NCBI GenBank assembly: GCA_007695285.1
Contig: REEC01000192.1
Location: 56,757-120,756 of the forward strand
Reading direction: 5' to 3'
Origin: Spirochaetaceae bacterium
GTDB taxonomy: Bacteria; Spirochaetota; Spirochaetia; DSM-27196; PXBQ01
DNA length: 64,000 bases
Position numbers and translations under genes: made by a program. Under the pieces are notes generated by a model that worked only from the letters and a program-made list of their open reading frames with translations, had not been told where the DNA came from and did not search any database. Positions 52,353-62,343 of the stretch are shown here, piece by piece; within the stretch, counting starts at the first letter, position 1, and every line of letters starts with the position of its first letter.

Positions 52353-52427
52353 GACGCGGTTTTCTCGAATCTCGTTTTCTGATGCGTACCGTTTGTTGCG
52401 CGCTCGTTGCAGAAGGCCGTCAATGGT

Positions 52428-52456
52428 TTGCATTCTTGCGTGTGCGCCGATATACT
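52428..52456 (+). promoter_or_regulatory. Promoter of the STAS-cheA-cheR-cheB operon
   Basis: TTGCAT (52428-52433), a 17-base spacer and TATACT (52451-52456). The expected start is near 52463, about 22 bases before the STAS gene. It lies in the 132-base gap after the protease gene. GCCGAT overlaps the -10, but there is no sigma-28 -35 element. Confidence 0.6.
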
Positions 52457-52484
52457 GTGGCAAGCTTGAACAAAGGTGACATAC

Positions 52485-52820
52485 ATGGCGGATTCGGTTA
52501 GAGTTGTCGCGCTGTCGGGTGACCTCACTGTCGAGACGTGTCGGGATACACTCGGCATGATTCGCGAGGCGTTGATCGAGAGCCCGACAGTGGTCATAGA
52601 CGTGAACAAGATACGCACGGTCGATTTGTCGTTTGTTCATGTCTTGTACGCGGCGAAAAAATGGGCCTGCCGTAACGGAAAGAGACTCGAGTTAGCCGGC
52701 GAGGTTGCCGATGGAGTGGCCGGGACGCTCTGTGCGGGCGGCTTCATCTCCGAACGTGTGAACGACGGAAAGCAACTCGAAGATCAACTCCTTGATTTTT
52801 CGTGTGGGGAGTCGAACTAA
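52485..52820 (+). CDS. STAS-domain protein of the chemotaxis operon
   Basis: A 111-residue single STAS domain. VRVVALSGDLTVETCRDTLGMIREAL and VVIDVNKIRTVDLSFVHVLYAAKKWACRNGKRLELAG follow the anti-anti-sigma layout, with a serine in DLSFVHVL where SpoIIAA-type proteins are phosphorylated. It is first in the cheA operon, 6 bases before cheA. A partner-switch or receptor-array role is possible; no sigma-regulatory kinase is nearby. The ATG at 52485 follows AAAGGTGA. Confidence 0.85.
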   Translation: MADSVRVVALSGDLTVETCRDTLGMIREALIESPTVVIDVNKIRTVDLSFVHVLYAAKKWACRNGKRLELAGEVADGVAGTLCAGGFISERVNDGKQLEDQLLDFSCGESN

Positions 52821-52826
52821 AGTCTT

Positions 52827-54971
52827 ATGATCGATCAATTCAAAGAAAGTTTCCGCGACGAAGCGTATGAGTTGTTGAACTCACTCGAGAGTTCACTGCT
52901 CGAGCTCGAGACCGACCCAAAAAATGAAGGTGAGCTATCGGCGGTATTCCGTTCGATGCATACTATCAAAGGTTCCGCGTCGATGTTCGGGTTTCAGCAC
53001 ATTTCGCGTTTCACGCATGAAGTGGAGACGGTTCTCGATTCGGTGCGCAATGGTACGGTACCGGTCACGAAACAGCTCATCACGCTGACCCTCGCCGCAC
53101 GCGACCATATCCGGTTTCTGCTCGACAACGATGAACCCGAGTCCGCGGGACCCGAGTCTGACTCGTTGATCGCGCAGTTTCACGAACTCGCCGCACCGAG
53201 TGGTTCAGGAACGATTGCCGGGCAGGAGACGACACCCGGTGAGCAATCGCCGGATTTCGGGGGCGACTCCGGAGGTGTGGTAAAGGACGCAGGCGCCGCC
53301 TCGGACCGGGAATCCCATCGCGGTATCGAGACGACGTACCGCGTGCGGTTCTCGCCGCCACGGGACATCTACCGTAACGGAACCAATCCGCTGATGCTTC
53401 TGAAGGAGATGTCGGAACTCGGCGAATTCACAAGCGTCGCACACGTCGAGAATATCCCGGATATGGACGACCTCGACCCCGAGCTCTGCTACCTCTCGTG
53501 GGATATTATCGTAACGACCGACAAAGGAATTAACGAGATTCGTGATGTGTTCATGTTCGTCGACGACGTCGCGGAAATTCGCATCGACGTTGTTGCGGAT
53601 ATCGACGCGCTGCTCGACGGGGTCACGAAGAAGATCGGAGAGATTCTGCTCGAACGTGGAGTTGTCACGGCCGACGCGTTACGCCGCGCGGCAGACCGGC
53701 AGCAACGGCTCGGGCGTATCCTCGTTGAAGACGGGCTCGACCCACATGAACTCGACTCCGCGCTCAAGGAACAACGACACGTACAACGAGTTCGGGATCG
53801 CGTCCAGAACGAGGTCGCGGCGACGAACGTCCGCGTGAGCGCAGCAAAACTCGATGAACTGGTCGACCTGGTCGGCGAAATCGTGACGTTACAGGCGCGA
53901 TTGTCACAACTCGTCGAGCACGACACAAACGCGGATCTGAAAACCGTCGCTGAAGGCTTTGAAAGAGCAACCGATGATTTGCGCGGTTCGACGATGAGCA
54001 TGCGAATGGTGCCGATCGGAACGACGTTCTCAAAGTTCAAGCGACTCGTTCGAGATTTGTCCGAAGAGCTCGGGAAAAAAGTAGAGATCGTCACCGAGGG
54101 AGGGGAAACCGAGCTCGATAAGACGGTTATCGATCGGTTGAACGATCCACTGGTGCATATCATCCGGAACTCCGTCGGACACGGAATCGAGTCACCGGAG
54201 GCGCGGAAGACGGCAGGCAAAACAGAAACCGGCACCGTACGGTTGTCCGCAACACACTCGGGTGCATCGGTCGTGATTTCAATCTCGGACGACGGCGCGG
54301 GGTTGAGCGCCGAACGTATTCGCGCGAAAGCGATCTCTCGGAGCATCATCACAGAGGACGCGCAGCTCACGGATAAGGAGTTGTACGACCTCATTTTTGC
54401 GCCGGGATTCTCGACCGCCGAGAACGTCACTCAGGTTTCCGGCAGGGGTGTCGGAATGGACGTCGTCAAACAGGCGATCGAGTCACTTGGCGGCTCCGTC
54501 GGTGTTTCGAGCGAGCCGGGGATCGGCGCGCGGATTACGCTTTCTATACCGTTGACTCTTGCGATCATCGACGGTCTACTCGTCGAACTCGGGACCGGGA
54601 AGTACGTCTTCCCGTTGTCCGCGATCGAAGAGTGTATAGAGCGTACCGGTAGCGATTCCGACGCACGCATGATCAGCAATCGTGGCGAGTTGCTCCCGGT
54701 CGTGGAGTTGCGTCAAGTTTTTGCGGTCAACGAGACGCCGCCGGAGATCGAACAGATCGTTGTCGTGAGGAGCGCAGAGAATACCGTCGGGTTTGCGGTC
54801 GATCGTGTAGTAGGTGAACACCAAACCGTGATCAAGTCTTTGGGCCGCGTCTTCCGGGATCTTGAGTGCGTATCGGGAGCAACGATCCTAGGCGACGGTT
54901 CGGTCGCTCTGATCGTCGACGTGCAACGCCTCACGAATCTGGCGCTTCAGTTCGAGACGGCTCGACGATGA
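52827..54971 (+). CDS. cheA: Chemotaxis histidine kinase CheA
   Basis: A 714-residue kinase that phosphorylates CheY and CheB in response to chemoreceptors. P1/Hpt holds His45 (FRSMHTIKGSASMFGF). Residues about 165-270 are not the classical P2 but a domain with PPRDIYRNGTNPLMLLKEMSELGE and DPELCYLSWDIIVTTDKGINEIRDVFMFV, seen in other CheA subfamilies. A helical linker precedes P3 (AAKLDELVDLVGEIVTLQARLSQL), the P4 ATPase (HIIRNSVGHGIESPEARK, DDGAGLSAERI, GRGVGMDVVK) and the P5 CheW-like domain from about 575. A canonical cheY is absent from this operon. Confidence 0.96.
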   Translation: MIDQFKESFRDEAYELLNSLESSLLELETDPKNEGELSAVFRSMHTIKGSASMFGFQHISRFTHEVETVLDSVRNGTVPVTKQLITLTLAARDHIRFLLDNDEPESAGPESDSLIAQFHELAAPSGSGTIAGQETTPGEQSPDFGGDSGGVVKDAGAASDRESHRGIETTYRVRFSPPRDIYRNGTNPLMLLKEMSELGEFTSVAHVENIPDMDDLDPELCYLSWDIIVTTDKGINEIRDVFMFVDDVAEIRIDVVADIDALLDGVTKKIGEILLERGVVTADALRRAADRQQRLGRILVEDGLDPHELDSALKEQRHVQRVRDRVQNEVAATNVRVSAAKLDELVDLVGEIVTLQARLSQLVEHDTNADLKTVAEGFERATDDLRGSTMSMRMVPIGTTFSKFKRLVRDLSEELGKKVEIVTEGGETELDKTVIDRLNDPLVHIIRNSVGHGIESPEARKTAGKTETGTVRLSATHSGASVVISISDDGAGLSAERIRAKAISRSIITEDAQLTDKELYDLIFAPGFSTAENVTQVSGRGVGMDVVKQAIESLGGSVGVSSEPGIGARITLSIPLTLAIIDGLLVELGTGKYVFPLSAIEECIERTGSDSDARMISNRGELLPVVELRQVFAVNETPPEIEQIVVVRSAENTVGFAVDRVVGEHQTVIKSLGRVFRDLECVSGATILGDGSVALIVDVQRLTNLALQFETARR

Positions 54972-55930
54972 TGCAGGAAACCCCCGAAAAACCACAGAAC
55001 CCCAGGATCGGGGCGTCTCGGCTCGACGTATCGCCCGGGACGCAGCCGGTGCCGGGCGGAAACGGACAACCCGACACAACGGCAGCGGCCGAACGGACGT
55101 TCGGGATGACCGACAAAGATTTTGGACGCCTTCAACGGTTCATCGAGACCGAACTCGGGATTAAAATGCCTCCCGCCAAGAAGACGATGCTCGAATCGCG
55201 ACTTCAGAAGCGAATGCGCGCGGTCGGGATAGCCGCGTTCTCCGAGTATATCGACCACGTTTTTCAGGGAGAAAATCGGGACGGCGAGTTGATCCACATG
55301 ATCGACGCGGTGACGACGAATAAGACGGATTTTTTCCGCGAGCCCGATCACTTCAGGTACCTCTCCGAGAAGCTACTCCCGTTGCACGTGGGAGACGGAT
55401 GGGGTGTTCGAAAACCTTTCCTTGTCTGGTCGAGCGCATCTTCGACCGGGGAAGAACCGTACACGCTCGCGATGGTTCTCGACGATTTCAGGGCGACGAA
55501 CCCTCGATTCGAGTACCAAATTCTTGCGACCGATATTTCGACGAACGTACTCGAACGTGGCCGCAAGGCGATCTACGCCGAGGACCGTGTCATCCCGGTC
55601 CCTGAGCGCCTCAAGAAGAAGTACCTGCTCCGATCGAAAGACACGGAAAAACGAGTCGTACGCGTAATACCCGAGTTACGCGCGCGTGTCTTCTTCCACC
55701 GTCTAAACCTGATGGCGAACGACTACAATATCAACGACACGTTCGACGTGATCTTCTGCCGTAACGTCATTATTTATTTTGACAGGACAAATCAAACACG
55801 TTTACTTAGGAAGCTCTACGAGTACCTGCGCCCCGGCGGGTATCTCTTTCTCGGGCATTCTGAAACGCTCGCCGGCATGGAGCTTCCGCTTTTTTCGGTA
55901 GCTCCGACAGTATACCGGAAGCCCGGTTGA
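54968..55930 (+). CDS. cheR: Chemotaxis protein methyltransferase CheR
   Basis: CheR methylates glutamates on chemoreceptors using S-adenosylmethionine. The ATG at 54968 overlaps the cheA stop (ATGATG) and gives 320 residues. A 45-residue Pro/Gly-rich N-terminal extension precedes the all-alpha domain ([21 protein letters not shown]). The SAM domain has [33 protein letters not shown] and [11 protein letters not shown], and ends [15 protein letters not shown]. No pentapeptide-binding beta insert is obvious. Part of the coupled cheA-cheR-cheB set. Confidence 0.95.
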   Translation: MMQETPEKPQNPRIGASRLDVSPGTQPVPGGNGQPDTTAAAERTFGMTDKDFGRLQRFIETELGIKMPPAKKTMLESRLQKRMRAVGIAAFSEYIDHVFQGENRDGELIHMIDAVTTNKTDFFREPDHFRYLSEKLLPLHVGDGWGVRKPFLVWSSASSTGEEPYTLAMVLDDFRATNPRFEYQILATDISTNVLERGRKAIYAEDRVIPVPERLKKKYLLRSKDTEKRVVRVIPELRARVFFHRLNLMANDYNINDTFDVIFCRNVIIYFDRTNQTRLLRKLYEYLRPGGYLFLGHSETLAGMELPLFSVAPTVYRKPG

Positions 55931-55941
55931 CGAACGGAGAA

Positions 55942-57018
55942 ATGGACACGACGATGCAAGCAAAAACACGCGTCATGATTATCGACGACTCGGCGGTCGT
56001 GCGGGAGACACTCAAAGCGATTTTCGAGTCGCAGAACGACATCGAAGTGATCGCGACCGCGTCCGATCCGATTATCGCGGCGAAAAAACTCGAGGTGAGT
56101 GTGCCGGACGTGATCACGCTCGATATCGAGATGCCACGCATGGACGGCATCAGTTTTCTCCGGAAGCTGATGGCTGAGCACCCCATTCCGGTGGTGATTT
56201 GCTCGTCGCAGGCAGGTGAAGGCTCGGGCAATGCGCTTCGCGCGCTTGAGTACGGAGCGGTCGATATCATTGAGAAACCACGAATCGGAACCAAACAATT
56301 TCTGGAAGAGTCGCAGGTGCGTATCTGCGACGTTGTCCGCGCCGCCCGTGCGGCGCGGATAAAAAAAATCGATCCCGGTACGGTAATCGCTCCGAAATTC
56401 ACAGCCGATGTGATGCTCGAAAAGCCGACACGGCATACTACAATCGAAACGACTGAGAAGATCGTCGTCGTCGGAGCTTCGACCGGGGGAACCGAGGCGC
56501 TCCGGGAATTTCTCGAGGCGCTTCCGCTCGACGCGCCGGGGATTGTGATCGTGCAACACATGCCTGAACAGTTTACCGCGGCGTTCGCGCGTCGCCTCGA
56601 CGGTCTTTGTCGCGTGACGGTTAAGGAAGCGGCGGACAACGACTCGGTTATTCGTGGTCGCGCGTTGATCGCTCCGGGAAACCGGCATACACTCTTGAAG
56701 CGCAGCGGCGCTCGGTACTATGTTGAGGTGAAAGACGGGCCTTTAGTGAGCCGCCACCGGCCGTCGGTCGACGTCTTGTTCCGATCCGCGGCGAGGTACG
56801 CCGGGAAAAACGTGATCGGCGTTATCATGACGGGAATGGGCGACGACGGTGCGCGTGGAATGCTTGAAATGAAAGAAGCCGGTGCGTTTACAATCGCACA
56901 AGACGAGGCCACGTCGGTGGTGTACGGAATGCCGAACGAGGCGGTAAAACGGAATGCCGTGGACGTGATTCTCGGACTTCCGGCAATCGCACCACGAGTG
57001 TTGAAGATGGCGGTGTGA
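55942..57018 (+). CDS. cheB: Protein-glutamate methylesterase CheB
   Basis: CheB removes receptor methyl groups and deamidates glutamines when phosphorylated by CheA. The 358 residues start with a receiver domain ([15 protein letters not shown]; phospho-acceptor Asp61 in [10 protein letters not shown]). The C-terminal esterase has Ser in [14 protein letters not shown], His in [10 protein letters not shown] and Asp in [14 protein letters not shown]. The ATG at 55942 follows CGGAGA; a TTG at 55927 overlapping cheR is also possible. The sensor kinase gene begins in its stop codon. Confidence 0.95.
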   Translation: MDTTMQAKTRVMIIDDSAVVRETLKAIFESQNDIEVIATASDPIIAAKKLEVSVPDVITLDIEMPRMDGISFLRKLMAEHPIPVVICSSQAGEGSGNALRALEYGAVDIIEKPRIGTKQFLEESQVRICDVVRAARAARIKKIDPGTVIAPKFTADVMLEKPTRHTTIETTEKIVVVGASTGGTEALREFLEALPLDAPGIVIVQHMPEQFTAAFARRLDGLCRVTVKEAADNDSVIRGRALIAPGNRHTLLKRSGARYYVEVKDGPLVSRHRPSVDVLFRSAARYAGKNVIGVIMTGMGDDGARGMLEMKEAGAFTIAQDEATSVVYGMPNEAVKRNAVDVILGLPAIAPRVLKMAV

Positions 57019-58907
57019 TGGGCGGCGCTCGTATTCTAATCGTCGAGGATGAACAAATCGTCGCGCTCGATACGCGCATGCATCTCGAGCGAAACGACTA
57101 CACTGTCGTCGGCATTCACGCGTCCGGTGAAGAAGCCGTCGCGTCTATCGAATCCACACGGCCCGATCTGGTTCTGATGGATATTCAACTGCAGGGGGAA
57201 CTCGACGGCGTCGAAACGGCGGAGATCATTAAAAATCGCTTCGGGCTTCCTGTTATCCTTCTTACCGCATACGCCGACGACGAGACCGTTCAACGCGCGA
57301 AGTTGACTCAACCTTTTGCGTATCTGATCAAGCCGTTCGAGGAGCGTGAACTGCGCACGGCGATCGTGCTCGGGTTGTACCGTCACCGGATGGAAAAAGC
57401 GCTTTTCGAACGCGAGCGCCTATTCTCCACGACGTTACGCGCGATCGCCGATGCCGTCGTCGTTCTCACGGCCGATGAGACGATCGAGTTCATGAACCCG
57501 GGCGCCGAGAGTTTAATCGGAAGGAATCTCGCGGAGTGTCGCGACCGACCTGTTCGTGATTTTGTCACCGTGGAAGAAACCGACGGCGAGTACTCGATGA
57601 AGCTGGTGGTTGCCGACACTCGAATTCCTGTTGAGCGAACGGTGAGTCCTCTACTCGATGACGATGGGACAAAGACCGGTTCGGTCTGGGTAATTCGTGA
57701 TATAAGCGAAAAAATCGCGATTGAAAACAAACTTCGCGCGAGCGAGGTTCAATTGCGGCACGCGCAAAAAATGGACGCGATCGGAAGGTTAACCGGCGGG
57801 ATTGCGCATGACTTCAACAATCTTCTCACGGTCATCCTGGGTTATTCGCGCCTGATGCGCGAATATGCGGCAGAGAACGTCGTGGTAGAGTCGCGTGAAA
57901 TCATTAGCGATATCGACGGAATTCAAAAAGCCGCGCAGAAATCGGTCGCGGTCATTCGACAACTCCTCGCTTTTTCGCGTGGGCAGATCATGAAACCGAC
58001 GATCGTCGACGCAAACTCGGTCGTGCAGGATCTCAAAGGAATGCTGGTTCGGTTTCTTCCGAATCCGATACGACTTGAATCCTCGCTCGACGCGAACCCG
58101 GCGTCCGTCAACGTCGACAAGGGAATGCTCGAACAGGTGGTCGTGAATCTTGTCGTTAACGCGCGCGACGCGATCGAATCCGACGGCGTGATAACTCTGG
58201 CGACTGCGAATCTCACGCTGCACGACGGCATGACCGTCTCGACCGGAAGTATCCCGCCTGGGCCGTATATCACGATCAGCGTGCGCGATACCGGGACCGG
58301 AATCCCCGACGATATGAGAGATCAAATTTTTGAGCCGTTTTTCACGACCAAGTCCTCCGAGAAAGGATCAGGCCTCGGTCTATCGACGGCGTACGGAATA
58401 GTCGAACAACTGAAAGGGAAGATAAACGTCGAAACGCAACTAGGCGACGGAACCACATTCACGCTGTATTTCCCGGCGGAGCACGGGGTCGGTGCCGAGA
58501 GCGTGAAACACGACGCACCGTCGAATGACACGGTAGGCACCGAAACGATCGGTATCATCGGTGAGCGAGATACTGTACACGAAGTAATGGAAAAAGTACT
58601 CGCGCGTTATGGGTACACGATCGTGTCCGGATCGGCGGACGATGCGCCGCCGACGCGCCCGGACGGACGGGTACCTGATCTCTTCATGATCGCGGTCGGA
58701 CACGGCGACGACGTTTCCGCTATCGTTAACGCGATTCGCGAGACGGCCGACGTCCCGATCATCGTGGTCACTGGAAACCGTCGACAACACATGATAGAAT
58801 CTCTTGAACCTAATTGCGGAGTGCATGTGCTGCACAAACCGTTTGAACCGTCCGACCTTTCCGGTAGGGTGCGCCGAATTCTGGACCACCACACGACAGG
58901 TATCTAA
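57018..58907 (+). CDS. Hybrid sensor histidine kinase: REC-PAS-HisKA-HATPase-pseudoreceiver
   Basis: A 629-residue soluble kinase with no membrane segment. Order: receiver (1-120; Asp55 in VLMDIQLQGELDG, Lys in YLIKPFEERE), PAS (about 135-235), HisKA with His264 (GRLTGGIAHDFNNLLTVILGYSRL), HATPase (NLVVNARDAI, DTGTGIPDDM, GSGLGLSTAYGIVEQL), and a C-terminal receiver-like domain (about 508-629). This last domain reads DLFMIAV where DLVLLD is expected, so the phospho-acceptor Asp is replaced by Ala, and its acidic pocket is also lost. A GTG at 57015 is an alternative start. Coupling to cheB suggests input from, or output to, the chemotaxis pathway. Confidence 0.88.
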   Translation: MGGARILIVEDEQIVALDTRMHLERNDYTVVGIHASGEEAVASIESTRPDLVLMDIQLQGELDGVETAEIIKNRFGLPVILLTAYADDETVQRAKLTQPFAYLIKPFEERELRTAIVLGLYRHRMEKALFERERLFSTTLRAIADAVVVLTADETIEFMNPGAESLIGRNLAECRDRPVRDFVTVEETDGEYSMKLVVADTRIPVERTVSPLLDDDGTKTGSVWVIRDISEKIAIENKLRASEVQLRHAQKMDAIGRLTGGIAHDFNNLLTVILGYSRLMREYAAENVVVESREIISDIDGIQKAAQKSVAVIRQLLAFSRGQIMKPTIVDANSVVQDLKGMLVRFLPNPIRLESSLDANPASVNVDKGMLEQVVVNLVVNARDAIESDGVITLATANLTLHDGMTVSTGSIPPGPYITISVRDTGTGIPDDMRDQIFEPFFTTKSSEKGSGLGLSTAYGIVEQLKGKINVETQLGDGTTFTLYFPAEHGVGAESVKHDAPSNDTVGTETIGIIGERDTVHEVMEKVLARYGYTIVSGSADDAPPTRPDGRVPDLFMIAVGHGDDVSAIVNAIRETADVPIIVVTGNRRQHMIESLEPNCGVHVLHKPFEPSDLSGRVRRILDHHTTGI

Positions 58908-58909
58908 AC

Positions 58910-60712
58910 ATGAAGCAACGCTTTATTCGAAATTTCTGTATCATCGCGCATATAGACCACGGCAAGTCCACGTTGGCCGACCGTTTGATTCAGAAGTCCC
59001 ATATCGTAGCCGACAGGGACTTCAAGGATCAGCTGCTTGATTCGATGGATATCGAACGAGAGCGTGGGATTACGATCAAGAGCCAGGCAGTGTCGATGCC
59101 GTACACGGGAGACGACGGGAACGATTACTATCTCAACCTCGTCGATACTCCCGGTCACGTCGACTTTTCGTACGAGGTATCTCGCGCGATCTACTCGTGC
59201 GAAGGGGCCGTGCTCCTGATTGACGCCGGTCAAGGGGTCGAAGCACAGACGCTCGCGAACATGTATATGGCGCTCGAGCACAATCTTGAAATTATCCCGG
59301 TTATCAACAAGATCGATCTTCCCGCGGCCGACGTCGAGGGAACTCGGCACCAGATATCGCACGACCTCGGCCTTGACGGTGAAAAAGCGCTCGCGATCTC
59401 TGCAAAGAACGGGATCGGGATCGATGAACTCGTCGAGACGATCGTCCGTGACATACCCCCACCCGTCGGCGACGAAGACGCACCGCTCCAGGCGCTGATT
59501 TTCGACTCGCACTACGATCCGTACCGCGGCGTCGTAGTGCATATCCGTGTTTTCAACGGCGTCTTGAAGTCGGGTGACGAAGTGCTGGTGTGGTCGAACA
59601 GATCCGAGTACAAGATCGAGGAACTCGGGCTTTTTCGGATCGTCTTGCACAAGACGGCCCGGCTCGGGACCGGCGAGGTCGGCTACTTCATTGCGGGTAT
59701 CAAAAACATTTCGGATATCCGGGTCGGCGATACCGTAACGCGCGTGAAAAACCCGTGCACCGCCCCGTTGCCGGGGTTCCGGGAGGTCAAGCCGGTCGTG
59801 TTCTCGTCGATTTTCCCTGTCGACGCCGACGACTACAACGAACTCGTCGCCGCGATGGACCGTCTCAAATTAAACGACGCGTCGTTAGTCTTCGAGAAGG
59901 ACTCCTCGGCGGCGTTGGGATTTGGGTTCAGGTGTGGTTTTCTCGGTCTTTTGCACCTGGAGGTCGTTCAGGAGAGGCTCGAACGCGAGCACGGCATGTC
60001 GATTGTGTTGACCGCTCCATCGGTTCTGTATCGGGTCAAACTCAACACCGGCGAGACGATTAACGTGAACAACCCTCAGGATCTCCCCGAGCCCGGGAGC
60101 ATCGATGTGTCGTACGAACCTTTCATTAACGCTTCGATCATCACACCGACGACATATCTTGGAAACATCATGAACCTCTGCCTCGAGAAACGAGGTATTC
60201 AAAAGGACATGACGTATCTCGATGAGAAACGTGTTGAGTTACGGTACGAGATGCCGCTCGCCGACGTCCTGTTCGAGTTCTACGACACGTTGAAGTCGGT
60301 GAGCCGCGGTTACGCGTCGTTCGACTACGATATTTCCGACTATCGCGAAGTCGACCTTGTGCGGCTCGACATCTTGTTGAACGGAAAACCCGTCGATGCG
60401 TTGGCGCAGTTGGTGTACCGGCCGAACGCGGCTGCACGCGCCCGGGTTGTGTGTAAAAAATTGCGCGACGAGATTCCTCGCCACCAGTTCAAGATACCGA
60501 TTCAAGGCGCTATCGGATCGACGATCGTCGCGCGCGAGACAATCTCCGCGTTGCGAAAAGACGTGACGGCCAAATGTTACGGCGGTGACATTTCCCGGAA
60601 GCGAAAACTTCTCGAGAAACAAAAAGAAGGTAAAAAGCGCATGAAGATGGTCGGAAACGTCGAGCTGCCTCAATCGGCGTTTCTGTCGGTTCTGCGGACC
60701 GGAGACGACTGA
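58910..60712 (+). CDS. lepA: Elongation factor 4 (LepA)
   Basis: A ribosome-associated GTPase of 600 residues (family about 600). G1 is AHIDHGKSTLADRL, G2 lies in RERGITIKSQ, G3 in VDTPGHVDF, G4 in VINKIDLPAAD. The LepA-specific C-terminal domain is present (FDYDISDYREVDLVRLDILLNGKPVDALAQLVYR and CYGGDISRKRKLLEKQKEGKKRMK). It follows the kinase gene by 2 bases and closes the plus-strand run; the convergent DUF115 gene ends 13 bases later. Confidence 0.97.
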   Translation: MKQRFIRNFCIIAHIDHGKSTLADRLIQKSHIVADRDFKDQLLDSMDIERERGITIKSQAVSMPYTGDDGNDYYLNLVDTPGHVDFSYEVSRAIYSCEGAVLLIDAGQGVEAQTLANMYMALEHNLEIIPVINKIDLPAADVEGTRHQISHDLGLDGEKALAISAKNGIGIDELVETIVRDIPPPVGDEDAPLQALIFDSHYDPYRGVVVHIRVFNGVLKSGDEVLVWSNRSEYKIEELGLFRIVLHKTARLGTGEVGYFIAGIKNISDIRVGDTVTRVKNPCTAPLPGFREVKPVVFSSIFPVDADDYNELVAAMDRLKLNDASLVFEKDSSAALGFGFRCGFLGLLHLEVVQERLEREHGMSIVLTAPSVLYRVKLNTGETINVNNPQDLPEPGSIDVSYEPFINASIITPTTYLGNIMNLCLEKRGIQKDMTYLDEKRVELRYEMPLADVLFEFYDTLKSVSRGYASFDYDISDYREVDLVRLDILLNGKPVDALAQLVYRPNAAARARVVCKKLRDEIPRHQFKIPIQGAIGSTIVARETISALRKDVTAKCYGGDISRKRKLLEKQKEGKKRMKMVGNVELPQSAFLSVLRTGDD

Positions 60713-60725
60713 GTCGGTTCCTGAA

Positions 60726-62330
60726 CTACAATTCAAACGCGTGGGAGATTTTCTCGCGAAAATACGCGGCTGAGATCGCGACGCGCGACGCAAACGCCCT
60801 CGATGCACGGTCGGCGGTATCGAGATCGGGGAAGTCGTAGTAGGTATACTCAACCGCGGATGTGGCCGTGAGATACTCGGAAACATTGCCACGGCCGTCC
60901 GCCATCGCGCGCGCGGCCGTCTCCGCGTGTTTGAGCAGGTCGATCTCGTCGGTAAACGCGGCCTTCCGTGTCTCATACGTACCGGCGTCGTTCGGCTGAG
61001 CAGAACCTGCGGCCGACAACGGCCTTTCGGACGCGACTGCGCAACGCTCTATCATCAAAGTACAGTCTTCGCGCGAGAGCGCAGTCGCGCCGATCGGTAA
61101 TCCGGTAGATCCCAGATCGAAAATCCGGTGCGGATGGTCGGCGACGATCGAGCGCAAACTCTCTGCGTACGAGGTGAGAACACCATTAGTTAATACACGC
61201 AGACCGTCTTTTCCGGTCGCCTGAATCGCTCGCCGTTCAACACAGAGCGTGAACATCGGGTTCGGCTCGAGCCGAAACACGCTCCTCAGATGAGCGAGGT
61301 GTTGCGGCGACCCCAGCGCGTGGGTTTTGCCCGCCGTGTACGCGAAATCTAGCCCCGCGATAAATACGGGCCCGTCGGAGAGGCGAGTCGCGATCTCGAC
61401 CGCGACGACGCCGACCGAACCGAGCGCCGGGAGAAACGTCGGCATGACCGGCTCAAACCGCCGGAGGAACGCGAGGTCCGTGAATCGGGACGAGAAAAAA
61501 TAGCGGCCGTCTACAGGAAATTGTCGGATGAACGCCGGGTGTGCGGTCGTGTCGGCGAAGACCGTGCGCGGTCGGCGATGAGTCGTCGTGATATCGTCGA
61601 GGTTGACCGACTGCGCTTCGACGGCGACGCAGACGTCTGCCGTGATACCATGCGCGTCGAGTGCGGCAAGCGCCGTGTCGGCTGCGATCAGCAGTACACG
61701 ATCACGGATCGAAGCGACAGTCGGGATCACGGCGTCGAGTGACGGTCCCGCTCCGACGACGAGCCAGGGCTTCTCCGAACCTGCGTAGGAATCGATCGAC
61801 CGAACACCCGGATGCGCGAGATTTGCGATCAGGTTGCGGAACCAAAGCCGACCCATCGCGGCCGTTGTGATTCGATTTTGCCACGAGGTGCGAATCGTCC
61901 GCTCGATCTGTTCGTACGCGTTACCGTACCTTTCCGGCGCGACCCGGTATCCCCCGGACAAGGTCACGCGGACAACTCTCCGAAACCGGATCAAACGGTG
62001 GGGGTCGAGCGTCCTCAGAAAGTCTTCAACGGTATCGCCGAGCACCCAAAACACACGATCGTCGTGCGGAGGCGTGAAAAGCGTAGCGAGAGTCGGGTCG
62101 AGTTCGTGACACAGCACGAGACAACCTTCGGGTAGCGAATCGATGAGTTCGGTGAGTCCGTACCCGAGAGCCGGCGATGGAACATATACGATCGACCGTG
62201 GGAGTATTTCTGCAGCGAGAGCGCGCCGCACGGCCGACCTCCGAGGCGACTGCGGTGAGTATAACGCTATACCGTCGTACTCTATCGTGTCGCCTTCGGG
62301 GGTCGGAATCAGGCGCAGTTTCGGCTGCAT
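60726..62330 (-). CDS. Maf-like/DUF115 family protein (MptE-like domain)
   Basis: A 534-residue protein. The central DUF115 domain starts at about residue 180 with RSIDSYAGSEKPWLVVGAGPSLD and includes DRVLLIAADTALAALDAHGITADVCVAVE, FIAGLDFAYTAGKTHA and the preceding WFRNLIANL. Relatives are flagellin-modifying Maf proteins, which transfer nonulosonic sugars, and archaeal MptE. The frame is open to 62663, but the part above 62330 is antisense to the chaperone gene and not coding; the ATG at 62330 has AGG just upstream. It follows the chaperone gene by 13 bases. Flagellin glycosylation is plausible for a motile spirochaete but unproven. Confidence 0.75.
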   Translation of the reverse strand: MQPKLRLIPTPEGDTIEYDGIALYSPQSPRRSAVRRALAAEILPRSIVYVPSPALGYGLTELIDSLPEGCLVLCHELDPTLATLFTPPHDDRVFWVLGDTVEDFLRTLDPHRLIRFRRVVRVTLSGGYRVAPERYGNAYEQIERTIRTSWQNRITTAAMGRLWFRNLIANLAHPGVRSIDSYAGSEKPWLVVGAGPSLDAVIPTVASIRDRVLLIAADTALAALDAHGITADVCVAVEAQSVNLDDITTTHRRPRTVFADTTAHPAFIRQFPVDGRYFFSSRFTDLAFLRRFEPVMPTFLPALGSVGVVAVEIATRLSDGPVFIAGLDFAYTAGKTHALGSPQHLAHLRSVFRLEPNPMFTLCVERRAIQATGKDGLRVLTNGVLTSYAESLRSIVADHPHRIFDLGSTGLPIGATALSREDCTLMIERCAVASERPLSAAGSAQPNDAGTYETRKAAFTDEIDLLKHAETAARAMADGRGNVSEYLTATSAVEYTYYDFPDLDTADRASRAFASRVAISAAYFREKISHAFEL

Positions 62331-62343
62331 CGGCCTGCGGCGG

